A stretch of DNA of 6,143 nucleotides. Origin: Ruminococcus sp. UBA4240. GTDB lineage: Bacteria > Bacillota > Clostridia > Oscillospirales > Ruminococcaceae. How positions within the stretch are numbered: the stretch's first letter is position 1; each line of letters opens with the position of its first letter. The translations under genes were made by a program, and so were the position numbers. The stretch is from contig DGXE01000063.1 of assembly GCA_002395525.1 (NCBI GenBank), forward strand, positions 1 to 6,143, given 5' to 3'. The notes under the pieces are model-generated. The model worked only from the letters and a program-made list of their open reading frames with translations, did not search any database and had not been told where the DNA came from. Shown here one piece after another: positions 1 through 5,664 of this stretch.

Positions 1-1037
1 AATGAACTCTCACTTTTGAGGATATCATAGGCGATGTGTCTGATAACATTGAAGTTTTCAGCTGAATTATCCGCACGTGCCCTGCTCTCATCCTCTCTGA
101 ATGCCATATCCAATACCCAGTGAAGATTATTTTCAATACTCCAATGCTCTCTCTTGTATTTCATAATCTGTGCGGCATTCAAGCCCCTGCAGCTATATAT
201 AAAATAATGGCTTTGTTTAGAGACCTCTCCGTTCTTTTCAATCGTACAATATATTGCTCCGATTCCATTAAGCCCCTGCCAATCATCCTTCTGAGTGAGC
301 CAGCCTATCTCTTCTGATATAATGCATTCCCTGACCTCTATCCTGCCATGACCCTTGCTTACGTTCTTACAGTAATTCACTTCATTAAGCAGTTTCTTTT
401 CCGAATAAATATCATCCAAATACAGTTTCACAGCATTATACAGGCTTTTTTGGTTTTCTTTCAGTGCAAGGATGTAATCAGCCTGCTTATTCTTTATCGT
501 TTTGGCTATTTCTGTTTGCGTACCCATTGCATCAATGGTGACAATACAGCCGTTAATTTCAAGCATTTCCAACAGTTTTGGTATAGCTGTTATCTCATTG
601 CTTTTTTCCTCACAAGATAATTGCCCAAGAATCAGCCCGCATTCCGCTGAAAATGCACTCACAACATGAAGAGGACGCTTCGATGTATCTTTAGTTCTCC
701 TCGCCTGTTTGCCATCGATTGCAACAACACCGTATAATTCACTTACTACGCTCTTTACCCATGTGCAGAATAACTCATGAAGCTTTTTGGTATCGATCTC
801 TTTGATGATATTCCGGAATGTACACGCATCAGGAATTCCGTGTTCCAGCTTTAAAAATGTCCGCAGCCAATCTATTTTGCTTTTTCCGAACATTTCTACC
901 TTTGCATATGAAGTAGCACCGCATATTACTGCCAAAAGCATTATGATCAGCACTTCGTGAAGCTCATGCATTACGCTTCTCTCTCTGCGTGTATCATCTA
1001 TTCCTTCAAGTACTTCCATTAGACTGAGTTTTTTCAT
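1..1037 (-). CDS. ISAs1-family (H-repeat type) DDE transposase, C-terminus missing at window edge
   Basis: This is a cut-and-paste DDE transposase acting on the ends of its own IS. Reading the minus strand from ATG at 1037 gives 345 uninterrupted codons with no stop before the edge. The family runs to roughly 370 residues, so only a short C-terminal tail is missing. The N-terminal part (about residues 5-95) matches the helical domain typical of H-repeat-associated proteins, with DDTRRERSV and a run of hydrophobic helix near 28-40. The catalytic residues are visible: Asp108 in VVAIDGKQARRT, Asp169 in IVTIDAMGTQ, and Glu302 in REHWSIENNLHWVLD, followed by the family-typical FREDESRAR. The start is supported by an AAAAGGAG ribosome site on the minus strand a few bases upstream. 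That site and the ATG sit in a hairpin (1035-1070). No frameshift or internal stop was seen. The family call is firm; the exact IS name is not known. Confidence 0.93.
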   Translation of the reverse strand, partial: MKKLSLMEVLEGIDDTRRERSVMHELHEVLIIMLLAVICGATSYAKVEMFGKSKIDWLRTFLKLEHGIPDACTFRNIIKEIDTKKLHELFCTWVKSVVSELYGVVAIDGKQARRTKDTSKRPLHVVSAFSAECGLILGQLSCEEKSNEITAIPKLLEMLEINGCIVTIDAMGTQTEIAKTIKNKQADYILALKENQKSLYNAVKLYLDDIYSEKKLLNEVNYCKNVSKGHGRIEVRECIISEEIGWLTQKDDWQGLNGIGAIYCTIEKNGEVSKQSHYFIYSCRGLNAAQIMKYKREHWSIENNLHWVLDMAFREDESRARADNSAENFNVIRHIAYDILKSESS

Positions 1038-1070
1038 GGTACAACATCTCCTTTTCTCTATTGTACCATG
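1035..1070 (-). promoter_or_regulatory. Hairpin covering transposase ribosome site and start codon
   Basis: CATGGTACAA at 1035-1044 and TTGTACCATG at 1061-1070 are perfect 10-bp inverted repeats around a 16-nt loop. In minus-strand RNA the start AUG lies inside the 3' arm and the AAAAGGAG ribosome site lies in the loop. Folding would block initiation. Such structures are known in other IS elements as a guard against transposase expression from read-through transcripts. That role here is inferred. Confidence 0.6.
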
Positions 1071-1118
1071 TGCTGACATGTTATGCAATTACACACTGTT
1101 TACAATTTGTTTACTCAT

Positions 1119-1184
1119 TCAAATACCGTGTTCGTGCGGCAGGTACCTCTTGATTTTTTCTTTGTTTTGTGCTATACTTTTCAT
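1119..1184 (-). pseudogene. 21-codon stub, possible 5' remnant of a second IS gene
   Basis: The minus strand reads MKSIAQNKEKIKRYLPHEHGI and then stops at TGA (1119-1121). An AAAGGA-like ribosome site lies about 12 nt before the ATG, a rather long spacing. The basic, Gln/Lys-rich opening looks like the start of a DNA-binding or transposase protein that lost its body, perhaps when the neighbouring ISAs1 element inserted. I do not recognise a specific family. It could also be a chance short frame. Confidence 0.3.
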
Positions 1185-1251
1185 AAAGTGATCGTTTCCT
1201 TTCTGTTAGGTATGGTGTGGTAACTCTATTTTAACAGATTTCGATCACTTT
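1185..1251. repeat. Nested inverted repeat between IS remnants
   Basis: AAAGTGATCG (1185-1194) is perfectly mirrored by CGATCACTTT (1242-1251). Inside it, TCTGTTA (1202-1208) mirrors TAACAGA (1232-1238). Together they can form a two-tier stem-loop immediately upstream of the 21-codon stub on the minus strand. It may be a leader structure or the end of an element. No T-run follows on either strand, so it is not an obvious terminator. Confidence 0.5.
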
Positions 1252-1293
1252 TTCTATTGTTTTTTGAGGTTTGGTCTCACATCTATTGTAACA

Positions 1294-1470
1294 CTACATT
1301 CTCCTGAGTGATTCTATCCCCTCTGCTTTGTATCGTCTTACCATGCTTTGAAAAGCACTTTTGCTTACACTGTATTCCTTGGCGACCCCTATGCAGCTCC
1401 CTTTTTCTTCCAGATACTTCCGTACTGCTTCTATTCTCTCTTCATCCGATAATATACGTCTTCTTGACAT
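1294..1470 (-). pseudogene. Helix-turn-helix N-terminal fragment of an IS transposase (orfA-like)
   Basis: A 58-residue frame starts MSRRRILSDEERIEAVRKYL and ends GIESLRRM before TAG. The layout is that of the N-terminal HTH unit found in IS3-type OrfA and related transposases: a SDEERIEAVRKYLEEKGS helix, GVAKEYSVSKSAFQSMVRRY as the turn and recognition helix, then AEGIESL. Family members normally continue with a second basic HTH of similar size, so this copy is probably truncated where it meets the foreign sequence left of 1294. An imperfect GGGGG-type ribosome site lies about 7 nt before the ATG, within a long inverted repeat. With no catalytic domain nearby it cannot be a working transposase alone. 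A free-standing small DNA-binding protein is possible but less likely. Confidence 0.6.
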
Positions 1471-1471
1471 A

Positions 1472-1534
1472 ATAATACCCCCTTAGAGTTCACACGCTTT
1501 TGTTTTTTCGTGTGTCTACTCTAAGGGGATTATA
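1472..1534 (-). promoter_or_regulatory. Upstream -10 box and long inverted repeat masking the HTH-gene ribosome site
   Basis: CCCCTTAGAGT (1479-1489) pairs perfectly with ACTCTAAGGGG (1518-1528). ATAAT (1472-1476) and ATTAT (1529-1533) extend the stem past a 2-nt bulge. CACACG (1491-1496) and CGTGTG (1509-1514) form an inner stem. On the minus strand TATAAT (1534-1529) is a good -10 box without a convincing -35. RNA starting just after it would lack part of the outer 5' arm, whereas read-through RNA would contain the whole stem and hide the GGGGG ribosome site. The repeat could alternatively be an element end. Confidence 0.5.
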
Positions 1535-1687
1535 TCACAGTGATGCTGTCCGGCTTTTTTATGCTGTACATTGTGCATACTTCATCACAACACCGCCGTT
1601 TTACTGGTAAAAAGCACATAAAACCCTGTATTAACAGTATAAAAACTGAATAAATTATAAATTTTTTTGGATTTGATTCAAAAAAAC
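1535..1687. other. AT-rich spacer, no gene seen
   Basis: No coding frame, tRNA or convincing terminator was found on either strand between the IS remnants and the next promoter. The stretch becomes strongly A/T-rich from about 1610. T/A runs at 1661-1686 just before the -35 box may act as an UP-like promoter element. Confidence 0.5.
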
Positions 1688-1716
1688 TTGAAAAGTAGAT
1701 TTGATTGCGCTATAAT
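1688..1716 (+). promoter_or_regulatory. Strong sigma-A-type promoter for the Lys/Ala-rich protein
   Basis: TTGAAA (1688-1693) and a perfect TATAAT (1711-1716) are 17 nt apart, with A/T tracts directly upstream. Transcription should start near 1723 and give a leader of about 60 nt. That leader begins with a small hairpin (AGGGT 1727-1731 with ACCCT 1737-1741), which may protect the 5' end of the mRNA. Together with the strong ribosome site this suggests high expression. Confidence 0.85.
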
Positions 1717-1783
1717 GATAGCTGAAAGGGTGCTGTACCCTGTATCTTTTATAAAAGGCATTATGCCAAATAGGAGGATTACT

Positions 1784-2230
1784 ATGGCAGACGTAAAGAC
1801 CACAAAGGCTCCTGAGGAAGTTAAGGAAGCTGCTGCTCCTGCTGCTGAAGCAGATAAGGCAAAGAAGCCCGCTACCAAGAGGGCAACAGCCGCCAAGAAG
1901 AACGTAGACACCGCAGCCAAGAAGGTTAAGACCGCAGCTGACAAGGCTAAGAAGGCTGTAAAGAAGGATGTTGAGCAGACCAAGGCTGACGTTGAAAAGG
2001 TAAAGAAGGCAGCTGAAAAGGCTGCTGCAGCCAAGGATGCTGTTGTATTTGAATATGCAGGCAAGCAGATAAATGCTGATGAGATCGCTGCAAAGTGCAG
2101 AGCCGCATTCAAGGCAGCTAACCCCAGAAAGGCTATCAAGAACTTTGCCGTATATGTAAACGCCGATGAGAACAAGGCTTATTACACCGTAGACGGCAAG
2201 GGCGAAGACGGCTGGTTCATCGAGCTGTAA
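1784..2230 (+). CDS. Histone-H1-like Lys/Ala-rich protein with DUF6465-like C-terminal domain
   Basis: The gene encodes 148 residues in two parts. Residues 1-85 are almost wholly Lys, Ala, Glu, Thr and Val, with AAKK/KKAVKK/KVKKAAEKAA repeats. They are predicted to be a long, highly charged helix or coiled coil similar in composition to histone H1 tails and bacterial H1-like proteins. Residues 86-148 form a compact domain: VVFEYAGKQINADEI, a Lys/Arg helix, then NFAVYVNADENKAYYTVDGKGEDGWFIEL. I recognise this as resembling the clostridial DUF6465 family (Y-V-x-P/A-E-x-x-A-Y-Y-V pattern). Function is unknown; nucleoid or nucleic-acid binding is inferred from the basic tail only. There is no signal peptide or membrane segment. 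The ATG at 1784 was chosen over an in-frame upstream start at 1667 because AGGAGG (1772-1777) sits 6 nt before it and the promoter start falls downstream of 1667. It is monocistronic, with its own terminator. Confidence 0.88.
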   Translation: MADVKTTKAPEEVKEAAAPAAEADKAKKPATKRATAAKKNVDTAAKKVKTAADKAKKAVKKDVEQTKADVEKVKKAAEKAAAAKDAVVFEYAGKQINADEIAAKCRAAFKAANPRKAIKNFAVYVNADENKAYYTVDGKGEDGWFIEL

Positions 2231-2240
2231 GGTGATCACG

Positions 2241-2272
2241 AGGGAGTATCCGCAAGGGTACTCCTTCTTTTT
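2241..2272 (+). terminator. Rho-independent terminator of the Lys/Ala-rich gene
   Basis: GGAGTATCC (2243-2251) pairs with GGGTACTCC (2256-2264) with one G-T wobble. The 9-bp stem is capped by a GCAA (GNRA) loop and followed by TTCTTTTT. It lies 10 nt after the stop codon. Confidence 0.92.
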
Positions 2273-2281
2273 GCATTTTGG

Positions 2282-2311
2282 AAGGCTCTCAGCCCATGTG
2301 CGGAGAGCCTT
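2282..2311 (+). terminator. Second hairpin after the main terminator
   Basis: AAGGCTCTC (2282-2290) and GAGAGCCTT (2303-2311) form a perfect 9-bp stem with a 12-nt loop. Only GCTTTATG follows, a poor U-tract, so it is a weak back-up terminator or an mRNA-stabilising hairpin. From here to 2452 the sequence is A/T-rich and no gene was seen. Confidence 0.45.
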
Positions 2312-2452
2312 GCTTTATGCTGATAAAAATAGATAATTCATATAATTTTTACATTTGCTGAAATCGGCGGCATATTACGTTTATTTGGGATATATGTTAT
2401 TATAGCGTTTATAAAGCAGAAGATCATTAATAAGTTAATGGCAAAATCCCTC

Positions 2453-2481
2453 TTGAAACTTTTCAAATGTTGTGGTATAAT
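2453..2481 (+). promoter_or_regulatory. Promoter of the decarboxylase-asparaginase operon
   Basis: TTGAAA (2453-2458) and TATAAT (2476-2481) are 17 nt apart, the same boxes and spacing as the promoter at 1688. The start should be near 2488, leaving a leader of roughly 58 nt. The -35 box is half of a dyad, TTGAAACTTTTCAA (2453-2466), which could be an operator or chance. Confidence 0.8.
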
Positions 2482-2545
2482 ACAAAAGATTGCGGCAATG
2501 TCAACGAAAGCCGTACAAGAGTATGCTGACAAGGAGAGTATGTGT

Positions 2546-2908
2546 ATGAATCCGGAATATGTGGGAGCAGTCGTTATCTCCGGACTGGTGATCGTGTTTC
2601 TGGGGCTTATACTGCTTATCATCGCTGTGAATGTGATGGGTGCAGTATTCAAGGGGATAAAGGGCATGAGGAAAAAGCAGAAGCCTGCTGACCCCGTGCA
2701 GGACAGCCCCCGTGTGATACCGATGCCCTCAGAGCCGCTGGTGATACCGCAGTCGGAAGATGAGGAGATAATAGCTGTCATAGCGGCAGCCATTGCGGCT
2801 ATCGGTGAAAGCACCGGCAAAAGGCTCAGCATAAAAAGCATAAGGCAGAAGAACACCCGCAGTTCCTGGGCAGGTGCGGCTCTGCATGAGAATACACGAC
2901 CCTTTTGA
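2546..2908 (+). CDS. oadG: Na+-pumping decarboxylase gamma subunit (OadG family)
   Basis: This is a small membrane anchor that assembles the biotin-dependent decarboxylase, linking the cytoplasmic carboxyltransferase to the beta-subunit Na+ channel. The 120-residue product has one N-terminal membrane helix (about 6-31, YVGAVVISGLVIVFLGLILL and on), a basic stop at KGIKGMRKKQK, and a flexible Pro-rich linker (47-70). It ends in a conserved tail typical of clostridial OadG proteins: DEEIIAVIAAAIAAI (72-86), then LSIKSIR and a Trp (W108). The start at 2546 was chosen because AAGGAG (2531-2536) lies 9 nt upstream and translation then begins just before the membrane helix. An ATG two codons earlier (2540) is too close to that site, and the frame open from 2438 starts upstream of the promoter. 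It is followed after 15 nt by the beta subunit. The symbol is by family; the enzyme could equally be a methylmalonyl- or glutaconyl-CoA decarboxylase. Confidence 0.85.
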   Translation: MNPEYVGAVVISGLVIVFLGLILLIIAVNVMGAVFKGIKGMRKKQKPADPVQDSPRVIPMPSEPLVIPQSEDEEIIAVIAAAIAAIGESTGKRLSIKSIRQKNTRSSWAGAALHENTRPF

Positions 2909-2923
2909 TCTGGGGAGGAGCAT

Positions 2924-4123
2924 ATGATTCAGATATTTTTGGATACCCTTGCAGACCTGGCACGCAGCTCGGGACTTGCGGCTTTACAGTGGCAGAATGC
3001 AGTGATGATACTCATATCCTTCGTGTTTATGTATCTTGCCATAAAAAAGGGATTTGAGCCTCTTCTTCTGCTGCCCATTGCATTTGGTATGCTGCTTACA
3101 AATCTCCCCCTGACTGAGATGTACCATCCTGAGCTGTGGAACATCGACGAGGGTGCCGAGCTTGACTTCGGGCGGATACTCCACGAGGGCGGCCTGATAG
3201 ACTACCTGTACATCGGTGTCAAACTGCAGATATATCCTGCTCTAATATTCTTGGGCATAGGCTGTATGACAGACTTTGCCCCCCTTATCGCAAATCCCAA
3301 GAGCTTTCTGCTGGGAGCTGCCGCACAGGCGGGGATATTCCTCACGTTCATCGGGGCAGCCGCACTGGGCTTCAATGCCAATGAAGCAGGTTCCATCGCC
3401 ATTATCGGCGGTGCAGACGGTCCTACCTCAATCTATGTATCATCAAAGCTGTTAAATGCGGGAGGATATGAGGTAGAAGTCGGCACCATAGCACTGGCGG
3501 CCTATACATACATGGCTCTGGTTCCCCTGATCCAGCCGCCTATAATGAGAGCTCTCACCACCAAAAAAGAGCGCCTTGTACGCATGGAACAGCTTCGCAC
3601 CGTTTCCAAGACGGAAAAGATCATATTCCCCATAGCTGTTACCGTCATAATCGCACTGCTGGTGCCCTCTGCGGCTCCTCTTGTAGGTATGCTCATGCTT
3701 GGCAATCTCTTCAAGGAATCGGGCTGCGTTGACAGACTCAGCAAAACGGCTCAGAACGAGCTTATGAACATCATAACCATTTTCCTTGGTATATCTGTGG
3801 GCGCTACCACAGTGGCAAGCAAGATAATCTCCGTAGCCTTCCTTAAGGTGATACTCTTAGGTGTTGTTGCATTCGCTGTAGGCTCAGCATCAGGCGTGCT
3901 CTTTGCAAAGCTCATGTATCTGGTGACAGGGGGCAAGGTAAATCCCCTCATAGGCTCTGCCGGTGTATCTGCTGTGCCTATGGCAGCAAGAGTGTCCCAG
4001 AAGGTAGGCGCAGAGGAGGATCCCACAAACTTCCTTCTCATGCACGCAATGGGTCCGAACGTGGCGGGAGTTATAGGCTCTGCCGTGGCTGCGGGTGTAT
4101 TGTTGTCGATAATACCTCATTGA
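2924..4123 (+). CDS. oadB: Na+-pumping decarboxylase beta subunit (OadB/MmdB/GcdB family)
   Basis: This is the integral membrane subunit that decarboxylates carboxybiotin and exports Na+, storing the energy as a sodium gradient. The 399-residue product is within the family range and has many hydrophobic helices from end to end. Diagnostic motifs are present in order: EPLLLLPIAFGMLLTNLP (45-62), KLQIYPALIFLGIGCMTDF with PLIANPK, and GGADGPT (162-168), whose Asp165 matches the essential Na+-site Asp (D203 of Klebsiella OadB). They are followed by GNLFKESG (260-267) with RLSKTAQNELMNIITIFLGI, and GPNVAGVIGSAVAAG from 377. GGAGG (2914-2918) precedes the ATG by 5 nt. No lesion was seen. The alpha subunit and biotin carrier are absent from the window and must be encoded elsewhere, so the substrate is unresolved. 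The next gene begins 16 nt after the stop. Confidence 0.96.
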   Translation: MIQIFLDTLADLARSSGLAALQWQNAVMILISFVFMYLAIKKGFEPLLLLPIAFGMLLTNLPLTEMYHPELWNIDEGAELDFGRILHEGGLIDYLYIGVKLQIYPALIFLGIGCMTDFAPLIANPKSFLLGAAAQAGIFLTFIGAAALGFNANEAGSIAIIGGADGPTSIYVSSKLLNAGGYEVEVGTIALAAYTYMALVPLIQPPIMRALTTKKERLVRMEQLRTVSKTEKIIFPIAVTVIIALLVPSAAPLVGMLMLGNLFKESGCVDRLSKTAQNELMNIITIFLGISVGATTVASKIISVAFLKVILLGVVAFAVGSASGVLFAKLMYLVTGGKVNPLIGSAGVSAVPMAARVSQKVGAEEDPTNFLLMHAMGPNVAGVIGSAVAAGVLLSIIPH

Positions 4124-4139
4124 AAACGAAGGTGATCAA

Positions 4140-4622
4140 ATGCTGCTGCGTGAAATAAAGCACGAGGATGTGTATACCGCCACACGTATCTGGAACAGCA
4201 TCGTTGAGGCGGGGAACGCATTCCCTCAGACTGATACCCTTACTGCCGATGAAGCGGACAAGTTCTTCTTCACCCAGACCTACACAGGTGTAGCCGAGGA
4301 TGATCTGGGGAATGTGGTGGGGCTTTATATCCTGCACCCCAACAATGTGGGCAGATGCGGACACATATGCAATGCCAGCTTTGCTGTTGATGCCTCTAAA
4401 AGGGGTCAGGGCATAGGCGAGGCGCTTGTCAGGGACTGTATCAAAAAAGGCAAGCAAAAGGGCTTTGAGATACTTATGTTCAATGCGGTATGTGTATCCA
4501 ATACCCCTGCGCTGTCTCTTTATAAAAAGCTGGGCTTTAAACAGGTGGGGACAGTGCCCCGTGGCTATCGCCGCAAAGACGGCAAATACGAGGATATCAT
4601 CATACATATAAGAGATCTATAA
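4140..4622 (+). CDS. GNAT-family N-acetyltransferase
   Basis: This is an acetyl-CoA-dependent transferase of the GNAT fold, 160 residues, a normal single-domain length. It opens with LLREIKHEDVYTATRIWNSI, the usual beta1-alpha1. Motif A is ASFAVDASKRGQGIGEALVRDC, with the acetyl-CoA pyrophosphate loop R88-G-Q-G-I-G93. Asn121 and Tyr128 in NTPALSLYKKLGF (motif B) are the conserved late residues, with Tyr128 a likely general acid. The C-terminus is GYRRKDGKYEDIIIHIRDL. The sequence resembles the group that acetylates small amines or amino acids (including phosphinothricin/YhhY-like enzymes) more than ribosomal RimI, but the substrate cannot be read off. AAGGTGAT lies just before the ATG. The gene is 16 nt after the beta subunit and 54 nt before the asparaginase ATG, so it is part of the same operon. 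Confidence 0.9.
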   Translation: MLLREIKHEDVYTATRIWNSIVEAGNAFPQTDTLTADEADKFFFTQTYTGVAEDDLGNVVGLYILHPNNVGRCGHICNASFAVDASKRGQGIGEALVRDCIKKGKQKGFEILMFNAVCVSNTPALSLYKKLGFKQVGTVPRGYRRKDGKYEDIIIHIRDL

Positions 4623-4641
4623 ACTATACGGGAGTTGGAAA

Positions 4642-4667
4642 GCTGCAATGGAGTCAGCCATTGCAGC
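4642..4667 (+). promoter_or_regulatory. Perfect hairpin in front of the asparaginase start
   Basis: GCTGCAATGG (4642-4651) and CCATTGCAGC (4658-4667) form a 10-bp perfect stem with a 6-nt loop. No T-run follows, so it is not a standard terminator. It stands between a GGGAG ribosome-site-like sequence (4630-4634) and the asparaginase ATG (4677), which itself has no adjacent ribosome site. It also buries the ATG of the mini-ORF at 4648. A translational control role is inferred. Confidence 0.6.
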
Positions 4668-4680
4668 CGTCAGCTTATGA
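4648..4680 (+). CDS. Possible 10-aa leader peptide coupled to asparaginase
   Basis: ATG at 4648 opens a short frame, MESAIAAVSL, whose TGA (4678-4680) overlaps the asparaginase ATG (4677-4679) as ATGA, the classic arrangement for translational coupling. Ribosome-site candidates upstream are GGAG (4631-4634, long spacing) and a weak GGAAAG (4637-4642). The coding region is too short for any statistical support, so it is a proposal based on overlap geometry. Confidence 0.3.
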   Translation: MESAIAAVSL

Positions 4681-5588
4681 AAAAGATACTCATTATCACA
4701 ACAGGCGGTACCATTGCAGGAACAGGTCAGCCGGGGATGTCAAGAGGATACATTTCCGGCGGGGGAACTCCCCAGGATATGCTGTCAAATATTCACCTTG
4801 ACGACGTAAATATTGATGTCCATGAGCTTTGTTCCATAAACTCAGACGATATGACCTTAGAGCTCATGTGCCAACTGGCAAGGGTTATTCTTGACACTCA
4901 GGATATGTATGACGGCTTTGTGGTCACTCACGGCACTGATACCATGGAGGAGACGGCTTTTTATCTTTCTCTGATCCATGGAATTGTCAAGCCTGTTATC
5001 TTTACAGGTGCCATGCGCCCAATGACATCCCTCTCCGCTGACGGAGATATAAACATCCGTGATGCTGTCTGTGCTGCCTGTGAGGAATGTCTTGCGGGAG
5101 TGTATGCGGTGTTTGCGGGGAGGATACTCTCGGGCCGCTCTCTTGAAAAAGTGTCGAATATCTCCGTTGACCCCTTTGAAGGGCTTATGTGCGGATATGT
5201 AAGCGACGGCAAAGTATACACCTTTGCGGCTGTGGCTCAGGAGCCTGTATTTGACCTCTCCGCCTTGAAAAACCGTGCTTGTGTCAATGTGCTTTACTTT
5301 TCCGTCGTTACCGATCCACGAATGATAGGTATGGCAGCAGGTATTTCCGATGGACTTGTCATTGCAGGTGCGGGCGCCGGGGAGATGAGCATCGGCTGTC
5401 TTGCCGCCCTTGACGGGCTTAGCATACCTGTTGTTGTATCATCCCGCACAAGAGGCATCGTCACCGATACAAAGCATATCCCGGCATATACTCTTTCTCC
5501 GCAGCAGGCGGCTGTGCTGCTGTCTATGGGTATTTCTGCGGGGTTTGACATTGAGCAGCTGAGAAAACTGTTTGCAAGAGTTGGATAA
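4677..5588 (+). CDS. ansA: L-asparaginase (threonine amidohydrolase family)
   Basis: The enzyme hydrolyses L-asparagine to aspartate and ammonia. From ATG at 4677 it has 303 residues, somewhat short for the family (about 320-350). It has no signal peptide, so it is probably cytoplasmic. The active site can be traced: nucleophile Thr12 in TTGGTIAG with Tyr25 in the flexible lid, the substrate loop INSDDM (53-58), the second catalytic Thr86-Asp87 in VVTHGTDTMEETA, GAMRPMTSLSADGDINIRDA (110-129), and Lys157 in SLEKVSNISVDPF. The C-terminal domain carries GLVIAGAGAGEMS and PVVVSSRTRGIV. At the Ser55 loop, Asp replaces the Gln common in periplasmic type II enzymes, which points away from an AnsB-like protein. 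The start is uncertain: MKKILIITTGG is the usual family beginning but has no ribosome site, while an in-frame TTG at 4635 touches GGGAG and would add 14 residues. It is the last gene of the operon; no clear terminator follows. Confidence 0.93.
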   Translation: MKKILIITTGGTIAGTGQPGMSRGYISGGGTPQDMLSNIHLDDVNIDVHELCSINSDDMTLELMCQLARVILDTQDMYDGFVVTHGTDTMEETAFYLSLIHGIVKPVIFTGAMRPMTSLSADGDINIRDAVCAACEECLAGVYAVFAGRILSGRSLEKVSNISVDPFEGLMCGYVSDGKVYTFAAVAQEPVFDLSALKNRACVNVLYFSVVTDPRMIGMAAGISDGLVIAGAGAGEMSIGCLAALDGLSIPVVVSSRTRGIVTDTKHIPAYTLSPQQAAVLLSMGISAGFDIEQLRKLFARVG

Positions 5589-5664
5589 TGTGCATAGTAT
5601 AATTGTTTTAATTCGGCAGCGTAATTGTTATAATATACAAACATGATTTTTTTTGAAAAAACCC

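Larger units (their letters stand above)
1..1098 (-). mobile_element. ISAs1-family insertion sequence, left part cut by window edge
   Basis: The element is defined by its DDE transposase, which fills 1-1037 on the minus strand and continues past the left edge. The other terminal inverted repeat is therefore not visible. The right boundary is a guess: on the minus strand a plausible end starting CAGTGTGTAATTGCATAACA begins at 1098, about 60 nt upstream of the transposase start, which suits a compact IS of this family. No target duplication can be tested with one end missing. The reading frame is uninterrupted, so the element may still be active. It lies against fragments of other element-like genes (1119-1184 and 1294-1470), consistent with insertion into older mobile DNA. 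Confidence 0.6.

Noticed and set aside
120..620. Two plus-strand frames of 65 and 90 codons (120-317 and 348-620)
   Set aside because: Both lie antisense to the clear DDE transposase on the minus strand and show no ribosome site or family likeness.
1185..1289. CRISPR repeat pair or tracr-like sequence
   Set aside because: Short inverted and direct repeats are present, but there are no evenly spaced repeats of 25 nt or more and no cas gene nearby.
1655..2239. Long minus-strand frames of 194 and 165 codons opposite the Lys/Ala-rich gene
   Set aside because: They are by-products of the AAG/GCT-rich codons of the real gene; their Leu/Ser/Cys- and Ala/Phe-rich products have no start signals.
2338..2856. 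Minus-strand 172-codon frame with hydrophobic stretches
   Set aside because: It is antisense to the OadG gene and its promoter. The hydrophobicity mirrors the sense membrane-helix and Ala/Ile-rich codons, and no promoter or ribosome site supports it.
4071..4607. Minus-strand 178-codon frame
   Set aside because: It is fully opposite the GNAT gene, whose motifs are unambiguous on the plus strand.
5589..5664. Terminator after asparaginase
   Set aside because: The stretch is A/T-rich with similar direct motifs (TAATTGTT) and a T-run at 5647-5654, but no stable G/C stem precedes the T-run.
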